Source of the DNA: Roseburia sp.
GTDB taxonomy: Bacteria > Bacillota > Clostridia > Lachnospirales > Lachnospiraceae
Reading direction: 5' to 3'
NCBI GenBank assembly: GCA_017626625.1
Contig: JAGAIK010000404.1
Coordinates: 1 to 11,641, forward strand
DNA: 11,641 nt
The notes below the pieces were generated by a model, which saw only the letters and a program-made list of their open reading frames with translations, had not been told where the DNA came from and did no database searches. Both the position numbers and the translations under genes were made by a program. Positions 6,865 to 11,641 of the stretch are shown piece after piece. The stretch's first letter is position 1; every line of letters begins with the position of its first letter.

Positions 6865-7218
6865 ATGAACGCAAGTGAAATTATTAAAAGCATTGAAGCA
6901 GAGCAGTTAAAAGCAGAAGTTCCGGAGTTCCGTGTTGGTGATACTGTAAAAGTTTACGGTAAAATCAAAGAGGGTAACCGTGAAAGAATCCAGGTTTTTG
7001 AGGGAGTTGTCATCAAAAGACAGGGCGGAAGCAACCGCGAGACCTTTACCGTTCGTAAATTATCCAACGGTGTAGGCGTAGAGAAAACCTGGCCGTTACA
7101 TTCTCCAAACGTAGAGAAAGTAGAAGTAGTTCGTCAGGGTAAAGTAAGACGTGCAAAATTATTCTACTTAAGAGACCGTGTTGGTAAGAAAGCAAAAGTA
7201 AAAGAATTAGTAAAATAA
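6865..7218 (+). CDS. rplS: Large ribosomal subunit protein bL19
   Basis: bL19 lies at the 30S-50S interface of the 50S subunit. The 117 residues match the family length, with typical segments [55 protein letters not shown] and [24 protein letters not shown] (6852-6858) precedes the ATG. It has its own promoter, a likely L19 leader and a terminator, so it can form a single-gene unit although it follows trmD as in most bacteria. Codons are noticeably more uniform (GTT, CGT, TTA, GAA) than in neighbouring genes, as expected for a very highly expressed gene. Confidence 0.98.
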   Translation: MNASEIIKSIEAEQLKAEVPEFRVGDTVKVYGKIKEGNRERIQVFEGVVIKRQGGSNRETFTVRKLSNGVGVEKTWPLHSPNVEKVEVVRQGKVRRAKLFYLRDRVGKKAKVKELVK

Positions 7219-7224
7219 TTCCGG

Positions 7225-7251
7225 AAGAACCGCATTTTTGCGGTTCTTTTT
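7225..7251 (+). terminator. Intrinsic terminator after rplS
   Basis: AAGAACCGCA (7225-7234) pairs with TGCGGTTCTT (7239-7248) around a TTTT loop, and a T run follows to 7251. Confidence 0.9.
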
Positions 7252-7308
7252 GATTCTGAAAAAGATTTTTAATTTGTGAAAAATTTGATGTGAAAATAGT
7301 ACTAGATA

Positions 7309-7317
7309 TGTTATAAT
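7309..7317 (+). promoter_or_regulatory. Extended -10 promoter for the chemoreceptor gene
   Basis: TGT followed by a perfect TATAAT (7312-7317) is a full extended -10 element. No good -35 lies at 17 bases; TTGATG (7285-7290) is 21 bases upstream. The start would be about 7324, with a leader of about 70 bases. The leader holds a small hairpin, CCTAT/ATAGG at 7346-7359. I see no SigD-type flagellar promoter. Confidence 0.65.
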
Positions 7318-7393
7318 AGTTGAAAGTAAAATAAATTTGAATGTGCCTATCTACATAGGAGAAATTTACAGAAAACAAAGGAGCAGAGCACAA

Positions 7394-8971
7394 ATGAAAA
7401 TCAAGGCGAAGTTATTACTTATGCAGGCATTATCACTGTTTTTACTGGGAGGGATATTGGTGGTTGCCAGTATCGTGGTCGCTTCAGGCGAACTGGATGT
7501 CCGGATGGAGGAAACGCTGCAGGCGGCAGTGGCAGGTTACAATGGGGATGTGAATTATCTGAGAAACGAGGGAATGGATATTGACATCACCGTATTCACC
7601 GGAGACACCAGAAGCGAGAGTTCCATCGAAGGAGCTGTTGGGACAAAGGCAGCGGATGAAGTCATCGAGCATGTACTTAATCAGAAAGAAACATTGTATG
7701 AGACGAATGTCTCTGTAAATGGCGAGGCATATTATGGATATTATATTCCGACGGATGACGGAATGCTGTTTGCCGGAAAGCCCCGGACAGATGTGCAGAG
7801 ATTTATGCGCATTATCATAGCGATACTTTGCGGAATTGGGATTGCAGGATTTTTGATTTGTCTGCTGATTACCATGATTTTCTCAAACTCCATTGCCAGA
7901 CGAATTGAGCAGGCGGCAGAGAGAATCAAAGTATTAGCGGACGGTGATTTGAGCGGTGAGGTGGCAGAGGATTCCGGCACAAGCAAAGACGAATTGGAAA
8001 TGATGAGCCGGGCAGTCAGCCAGCTCCACAGGGAGTTAAAGGAAATTGTGACGGCGATTTCCGGTCAGGCGGATAGATTAAACGACAGCAATGTCCAGTT
8101 TAATAACAGATTTACCAATATTGCAGCTAACGTGGGAAATGTAAATTCCGCAGTGGAGGAGATTGCCTTAGGCAGTACTTCACAGGCACAGGAGACTACC
8201 TCTGCCAGCGAACAGGTTGCCAATATGGCGGAGGTCATTGACCAGAATGCCAAAAGCGTGGAGAGCCTGGAACATGCCGTGGAGAAGATGGACCAGTTGG
8301 CAAATGAGGCAAAGAATATTTTGACGGAGTTAGTTGCCATCAATGATAAGACCCTTTCCAATATTGAGGTGGTATCAGTCCAGACCGATGCGACAAATTC
8401 CTCCGCAGGAAAAATCGGCGAGGCTGTCCAGATGATACAGAGCATTGCCCAGCAGACTAACCTGTTATCCTTAAATGCCAGCATTGAGGCGGCGCGTGCC
8501 GGGGAAGCGGGAAAAGGTTTTGCGGTGGTTGCCGAGGAAATCCGCTCCCTCTCTGAGGAATCTGCCGACAGTGCCAGCCAGATTGAGGCGATTGTCCAGG
8601 AACTGCTCAATAATTCCAATGAGAGCGTTAAGAAGATGAATGAGGTGAATCAGGACGCCCAGATACAGAAAAACAAATTGAATGATACCAGAACGGCGTT
8701 TGATGGACTGAAAACAGAAGTGGATTCCGTATCCGTTGCCTCAAAGGACATTTACCGGCAGACAGAGCGGTTAGAGCAACAGAAGAATGCCATCAACGGG
8801 GTAGTGGAGCAGTTAGCGGCGATTTCAGAAGAAAATGCGGCTTCCACCCAGGAGACCAGTGCAAGTATGCACGCACTTTCCGGCACCATTGATGACTGCA
8901 GGCAGGAGACGGTAGAACTCTCTAACCTGAGTAAAAACTTAAAGGAGCATACCAGCAGATTTAAGCTGTAG
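7394..8971 (+). CDS. Methyl-accepting chemotaxis protein (transmembrane chemoreceptor)
   Basis: Chemoreceptors sense ligands outside the cell and control the kinase CheA through CheW. I chose the ATG at 7394 (AAAGGAG 10 bases upstream) rather than an in-frame TTG 19 codons earlier, so the protein has 525 residues. Membrane span 1 is at about 9-30. A short extracellular sensor of about 105 residues, probably a single Cache-like fold ([12 protein letters not shown] and [18 protein letters not shown]), leads to membrane span 2 at about 138-163. HAMP follows at about 164-217, then the long cytoplasmic coiled coil. The signalling tip [21 protein letters not shown] is at 353-373, followed by [31 protein letters not shown] (479-491) is a likely methylation region. 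No CheR-docking pentapeptide ends the protein. It stands alone between rplS and lepB with its own promoter and terminator; no other chemotaxis gene is in view. Confidence 0.95.
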   Translation: MKIKAKLLLMQALSLFLLGGILVVASIVVASGELDVRMEETLQAAVAGYNGDVNYLRNEGMDIDITVFTGDTRSESSIEGAVGTKAADEVIEHVLNQKETLYETNVSVNGEAYYGYYIPTDDGMLFAGKPRTDVQRFMRIIIAILCGIGIAGFLICLLITMIFSNSIARRIEQAAERIKVLADGDLSGEVAEDSGTSKDELEMMSRAVSQLHRELKEIVTAISGQADRLNDSNVQFNNRFTNIAANVGNVNSAVEEIALGSTSQAQETTSASEQVANMAEVIDQNAKSVESLEHAVEKMDQLANEAKNILTELVAINDKTLSNIEVVSVQTDATNSSAGKIGEAVQMIQSIAQQTNLLSLNASIEAARAGEAGKGFAVVAEEIRSLSEESADSASQIEAIVQELLNNSNESVKKMNEVNQDAQIQKNKLNDTRTAFDGLKTEVDSVSVASKDIYRQTERLEQQKNAINGVVEQLAAISEENAASTQETSASMHALSGTIDDCRQETVELSNLSKNLKEHTSRFKL

Positions 8972-8997
8972 GATTGGTTTGCAAAAACAAGGCACAG

Positions 8998-9032
8998 AAA
9001 GACGGTCAGGGGAAACCCTTGACTGTCTTTTT
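8998..9032 (+). terminator. Intrinsic terminator after the chemoreceptor gene
   Basis: A 15-bp stem with two G-U pairs joins 8998-9012 (AAAGACGGTCAGGGG) to 9016-9030 (CCCTTGACTGTCTTT) around AAA. The T run reaches 9032. Confidence 0.9.
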
Positions 9033-9033
9033 C

Positions 9034-9062
9034 TTGCGCCGGGCTGACCTTTATGATAAAAT
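9034..9062 (+). promoter_or_regulatory. Possible extended -10 promoter for the first lepB
   Basis: TTGCGC (9034-9039), a 17-base spacer ending in TGA, and TAAAAT (9057-9062; five of six to TATAAT). It lies directly after the chemoreceptor terminator. The -35 is weak, and the -10 overlaps the start of the repeat cassette. The predicted start, near 9069, falls in that cassette. Confidence 0.45.
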
Positions 9063-9159
9063 GAACGCAAAAACAGCGTTCCTTTACAAGTTTCTGTGAA
9101 ACTTGAGATGCGCAGAAAGCGTGCGCGGCAAATTAGGAAAAAATGAACGCAAAAACAGC
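9058..9159 (+). repeat. Palindromic repeat cassette with a 20-base direct repeat at each end
   Basis: The 20-base string AAAATGAACGCAAAAACAGC occurs exactly at 9058-9077 and 9140-9159, 82 bases apart. Between them are three consecutive hairpins: GAACGC/GCGTTC (9063-9068 with 9076-9081), CAAGTTTC/GAAACTTG (9087-9094 with 9098-9105, TGT loop), and TGCGC/GCGTG with wobble pairs (9109-9113 with 9119-9123). The second end-repeat runs into the palindrome CAGCTAGCTG (9156-9165). The simplest reading is one full 82-base unit plus the first 20 bases of a second. It looks like a dispersed intergenic palindromic element. It fills most of the 220 bases between the chemoreceptor gene and lepB, where I see no gene. 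Confidence 0.75.
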
Positions 9160-9191
9160 TAGCTGGAAAGAATTGCGGAAAGGAAGAGGTT

Positions 9192-9776
9192 GTGAGCAGA
9201 CGCAGGAGAGGCGGATTGAATTTTGGCAGACGAAAGAAGAAGGTAAATGTTGCTGTGGTAAAAGAGGTATTTGTCTTGATGATTGAGATTTTACTCACGG
9301 TGCTTCTGGCATTTACTTTTGTCTATTTTATCGGACTGCGTACCAGCGTAGTGGGACAGTCCATGGCGGAAACCTTAAACGGCGGAGACGAGATATTGGT
9401 AAACCGCTTTATCTATAAGGTGACAGACCCGAAATACAATGACATTGTTGTATTTCTCCCCAACGGCAATGAGAAGTCCCATTATTATGTGAAGCGTGTC
9501 ATAGCCGTGCCGGGAGATACTGTGCAGATAAAAAGCGGTACGGTATACGTCAACGGAGAGGTTTTTGAGGAAGAAGTGGAGGTTTCCTCCATAGAGGACG
9601 CAGGACTTGCTGCGGAGGAAATTACCCTGGGGCCCGATGAATATTTTGTACTGGGGGACAACCGCAATAACAGCGAGGACAGCCGTTATGCCAATATCGG
9701 AAATATAAAAAAGGAATACATCATAGGAAAGGCATGGTTTCGGGTGACGCCTTTCAGCGATATTGGATTTATATGA
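9192..9776 (+). CDS. lepB: Type I signal peptidase, first copy
   Basis: This membrane serine protease removes signal peptides from exported pre-proteins outside the membrane. It starts at a GTG: AAAGGA lies 7 bases upstream and no in-frame ATG precedes the membrane span. The 194 residues begin with a very basic cytoplasmic tail (SRRRRGGLNFGRRKKK), then a single span at about 26-47. The nucleophile is S57 in VVGQSMAETL, and the general-base lysine is K101 in YYVKRVIAVPGD. GDNRNNSEDSR at 155-165 is box E. The usual SMxP motif lacks its proline (SMAE), which is uncommon but next to, not in, the Ser-Lys dyad. A second lepB lies just after rbgA. Confidence 0.95.
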   Translation: MSRRRRGGLNFGRRKKKVNVAVVKEVFVLMIEILLTVLLAFTFVYFIGLRTSVVGQSMAETLNGGDEILVNRFIYKVTDPKYNDIVVFLPNGNEKSHYYVKRVIAVPGDTVQIKSGTVYVNGEVFEEEVEVSSIEDAGLAAEEITLGPDEYFVLGDNRNNSEDSRYANIGNIKKEYIIGKAWFRVTPFSDIGFI

Positions 9777-9788
9777 CGGGTGAAGAGG

Positions 9789-9868
9789 ATGCAAAAGCGG
9801 CGTTCTTCCCCTGAATGGCTGTGCTGCTGTTGGCAGCAGGCAGAGAAAATGTGCGGAAAACTTCCGCA
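9789..9868 (+). repeat. Hairpin-rich gap between the first lepB and rbgA
   Basis: Two hairpins lie in this 106-base gap: CTGCTG/CAGCAG (9824-9829 with 9834-9839, TTGG loop) and TGCGGAA/TTCCGCA (9852-9858 with 9862-9868, AAC loop). Neither has a T run, so they are not intrinsic terminators. The second lies just before the rbgA ribosome binding site (GAGGA at 9874). GCAAAAGCGGCGTTC at 9791-9805 resembles part of the cassette at 9066-9081. Confidence 0.5.
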
Positions 9869-9882
9869 GAAATGAGGAAAAT

Positions 9883-10755
9883 ATGCAGTTTCAGTGGTAT
9901 CCGGGGCATATGACGAAGGCAAAGCGTCAGATGCAGGAAGATATAAAGTTAATAGATTTGGTGATTGAGTTAGTGGATGCGCGAATTCCTTTAAGCAGCC
10001 GCAATCCCGATATTGACGAGTTAGGAAAAAACAAATTCCGGCTGATTTTGATGAATAAGTCGGATTTGTCCGATGAAAAACAGAATCAGGCGTGGTCGGA
10101 GTATTTCAGAAAAAAAGGGTATTTTGTGGTGTGTCTCGATTCCCGGAGCAAAGCGGGAATGAAAACCGTGACAAATGTGGTGATGGAAGCCTGTAAGGAG
10201 AAAATCGAGCGTGACAGAAAACGGGGGATTTTAAACCGCCCGGTGCGTGCCATGGTGGTGGGGATTCCCAATGTGGGAAAATCCACTTTTATTAACTCCT
10301 ATGCGGGGAAAGCCTGCGCAAAGACCGGAAATAAGCCCGGCATCACCAAGGGAAAACAGTGGATTCGACTAAATAAAAACGTAGAGCTTTTAGACACGCC
10401 GGGAATCCTGTGGCCGAAATTTGAGGACCAGTCGGTGGGGCTTAAGCTGGCGTTGATTGGGGCAATCAAGGATGAAATTTTAAATATTGACGAGTTATCG
10501 CTGGAATTAATCAAACTGTTAAAGGCGTATTATTCGGGAGTGCTTAAGGAGCGTTACCAGTTAGAGGAAGAAGCGGAGCCGGTGGAAATCCTAAAGCAGA
10601 TTGCAGAAAACAGGAAATGTGTCACCAGGGGCGGTGAGTTAGATTACAGCAAGGCGGCAGCTTTATTGCTGGATGAATTTCGAAGCGGAAAATTAGGAAG
10701 AATTACCATGGAATTTCCGGATGGGGCGAAGGAAAGCGATGAAGGAAACAACTAG
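9883..10755 (+). CDS. rbgA: Ribosome biogenesis GTPase RbgA (YlqF)
   Basis: RbgA drives a late step of 50S assembly, including entry of uL16, in B. subtilis. The 290 residues show the circularly permuted GTPase order of the family. The N-terminal WYPGHMTKAKRQM (5-17) comes first, then the guanine-specificity motif NKSD (58-61), SRSK (87-90), the P-loop GIPNVGKST (127-135), the switch threonine in PGITKG (152-157), and DTPGILWPKF (171-180). A helical C-terminal RNA-binding domain follows to about 275. The lack of the usual catalytic glutamine after DTPG is normal here. The ATG follows GAGGA by 4 bases. The rplS-rbgA-rnhB order of other Firmicutes is kept, but interrupted by a chemoreceptor gene and two lepB genes. 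Its 3' end overlaps the second lepB. Confidence 0.97.
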   Translation: MQFQWYPGHMTKAKRQMQEDIKLIDLVIELVDARIPLSSRNPDIDELGKNKFRLILMNKSDLSDEKQNQAWSEYFRKKGYFVVCLDSRSKAGMKTVTNVVMEACKEKIERDRKRGILNRPVRAMVVGIPNVGKSTFINSYAGKACAKTGNKPGITKGKQWIRLNKNVELLDTPGILWPKFEDQSVGLKLALIGAIKDEILNIDELSLELIKLLKAYYSGVLKERYQLEEEAEPVEILKQIAENRKCVTRGGELDYSKAAALLLDEFRSGKLGRITMEFPDGAKESDEGNN

Positions 10756-11296
10756 AAAAAAAGCGCTTATTTCCTTTCTTCTCTATGTGGCGGCGGTTTT
10801 TGGCATTACCTTTCTGCTGCTGCATTTTGTGGGGCAGCGGACGGTGGTTCTGGGAGCTTCCATGGAGCCTGCCCTCTGTGACGGGGATAACCTGATTGTG
10901 GATAAGATTTCCTATCGTTTCCATGAGCCGGAGCGTTATGATGTGATTGTATTTCCCTATGAGGACGGCACCTATTATATCAAGCGCATTATAGGGCTGC
11001 CGGGGGAAAGGGTGAGGATTGACGAAAACGGCAGTATTTATATCAACGGGGAACGGATTTCGGAGTCTTATGGAAAGGAAGTCATGGAAGAACCGGGGTG
11101 TGCCGGAGAGGAGATAACGCTGGGAGAGACGGAGTATTTCGTGTTGGGAGATAACCGGAATAACAGCATGGACAGCCGGGACGAGAGAGTGGGGCTGATT
11201 GAGAGGGATGCCATCATAGGAAAAGCCTTTGTACGGATTTTTCCGTTGAACAAAATCGGCGTGATAAGCGGTAAAATACAGAAAAGTTTAAGGTAA
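10739..11296 (+). CDS. lepB: Type I signal peptidase, second copy
   Basis: A second signal peptidase, 185 residues from the ATG at 10739. I chose this start because AAGGA lies 5 bases upstream; the in-frame ATG at 10721 has no such site. It overlaps the end of rbgA by 17 bases, so translational coupling is likely. After a short basic tail (KETTRKK), one span covers about 10-31. The nucleophile is S41 in VLGASMEPAL, with the normal SMxP, and the general base is K82 in YYIKRIIGLPGE. GDNRNNSMDSR (137-147) is box E. Compared with the first copy, the N-terminal tail is shorter and GVPGD-type box D ends in Glu. It shares architecture and motifs with the first copy but is clearly diverged, so this is not a recent duplication. 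Different substrate sets are possible but not shown. Confidence 0.95.
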   Translation: MKETTRKKALISFLLYVAAVFGITFLLLHFVGQRTVVLGASMEPALCDGDNLIVDKISYRFHEPERYDVIVFPYEDGTYYIKRIIGLPGERVRIDENGSIYINGERISESYGKEVMEEPGCAGEEITLGETEYFVLGDNRNNSMDSRDERVGLIERDAIIGKAFVRIFPLNKIGVISGKIQKSLR

Positions 11297-11456
11297 AAGA
11301 AAGCCTGAGGAAAAACGACAACCACTAGGCAGAGAAAAAGAAAGATTAAGGCAAAACAACTACGACTTGGCAGAGAAAAAGGAAAGCATGAGGAAAAACG
11401 ACAACGATTGGATAGAGAAAAAGGAAAGGCGTGGAAGTACCGACATGGAAGAGAAA
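11280..11456 (+). repeat. Imperfect ~41-42-base tandem repeat between the second lepB and rnhB
   Basis: Three clear units start at 11297, 11338 and 11379 (41, 41 and 42 bases), each ending in AGAGAAA. A fourth, shorter unit from 11421 contains the rnhB start. The lepB tail at 11280-11293 resembles the head of a unit (GAAAAGTTTAAGG against GAAAGATTAAGG and GAAAGCATGAGG). The stretch is very A- and G-rich. One frame, the rnhB frame, is open from 11292 onward. Confidence 0.7.
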
Positions 11457-11641
11457 AAAATCGGAGAGATTAGAGAGGAACTTAAGGCAGCAGAGGATAC
11501 CATGCTGCCTCATTTTATAGAGAACTACAAAGCAGACCGGCGTGCCGGGGTGGTAAAAGTTGTGGAGCAGGCGAAAAAGCGGCTGGCAAAATATGAGGCG
11601 GAGCTTGCGCGGATAGAATTGCTCAAAAGCTACGAAAGGGA
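11445..11641 (+). CDS. rnhB: Ribonuclease HII, 5' part (runs off the window)
   Basis: RNase HII cuts the RNA strand of RNA-DNA hybrids, including single ribonucleotides left in DNA. Only 65 codons are in view. They match the N-terminal extension typical of Firmicute RnhB: MEEKKIGEIREELKAAEDTM, then a D-R-R-x-G-V motif at about 31-36, a Lys-rich helix and a final SYER, which in the family comes just before the catalytic GxDEVGRG segment. That segment lies outside the window. The ATG at 11445 gives the normal N-terminal length; GGAAG lies 8-9 bases upstream. An in-frame ATG at 11388 with AAAAAGGA before it could add 19 repeat-derived residues. Position after rbgA and lepB fits the conserved order. 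Confidence 0.85.
   Translation, partial: MEEKKIGEIREELKAAEDTMLPHFIENYKADRRAGVVKVVEQAKKRLAKYEAELARIELLKSYER

Noticed and set aside
8065..8619. Long minus-strand frame opposite the chemoreceptor gene
   Set aside because: It is a shadow of the coiled-coil coding sequence, with no ribosome binding site and a Ser/Ala/Thr-rich composition. The + strand frame is a clear chemoreceptor.
9019..9047. TTGACT inside the chemoreceptor terminator as another -35 box within a terminator
   Set aside because: No -10-like sequence lies 15-19 bases downstream, unlike the ylxM case.
9061..9099. 12-codon frame (MNAKTAFLYKFL) in the repeat cassette
   Set aside because: It has no ribosome binding site and is fully explained by the hairpin-forming repeat.
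9143..9286. 47-codon frame starting in the second 20-base repeat and overlapping the start of the first lepB out of frame
   Set aside because: It has an AGGA 4 bases upstream, but its composition (RKGRGCEQTQ, CCCGKRG) is not protein-like. Most of it is a shadow of lepB.
9789..9875. 28-codon frame between the first lepB and rbgA
   Set aside because: GAGG abuts its ATG with no spacing, and the residues mirror the hairpin sequence; unlikely to be translated.

Overview
The window reads as a low- to mid-GC Firmicute of the class Clostridia, most likely a Lachnospiraceae-type gut anaerobe. This is inferred from the gene order around ffh-rpsP-khpA-rimM-trmD-rplS-rbgA-rnhB, strong AAGGAGG-type ribosome binding sites, and protein sequences typical of that group. 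All supported genes lie on the + strand; I found no credible minus-strand gene.

Layout. (1) 9-1527: ilvA (threonine ammonia-lyase with an ACT domain), followed by an unrecognised 53-residue membrane protein and a strong intrinsic terminator. (2) 1516-3842: a promoter whose -35 box lies inside that terminator, then ylxM-ffh-rpsP-khpA and a second terminator. (3) 3863-6729: a likely promoter, a secreted Ig-like protein, rimM, a DUF4190-type membrane protein and trmD. (4) 6757-7251: an extended -10 promoter, a likely L19 leader RNA, rplS and a terminator. (5) 7309-9032: an extended -10 promoter, a chemoreceptor gene and a terminator. (6) 9034-end: a probable promoter, an intergenic palindromic repeat cassette, lepB (first copy), a second hairpin-rich gap, rbgA, lepB (second copy), an imperfect tandem repeat, and the 5' part of rnhB running off the window.

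How the genes fit together. The core is translation and ribosome biogenesis: S16, L19, RimM and RbgA for assembly, TrmD for tRNA m1G37, KhpA for RNA binding. It is joined to protein export: Ffh and its partner YlxM for co-translational targeting, and two type I signal peptidases for pre-protein cleavage. Three lineage-specific genes interrupt the widely conserved order: the secreted Ig-like protein, the DUF4190 protein and the chemoreceptor. Internal terminators and promoters split the classical operon into separately controlled units.

I see no CRISPR array, transposase, phage gene, rRNA or tRNA, and no clearly new multi-gene system. The most unusual signals are the palindromic repeat cassette before the first lepB, the degenerate repeat at the lepB-rnhB junction, the terminator/promoter overlap before ylxM, and the unrecognised small or inserted proteins.
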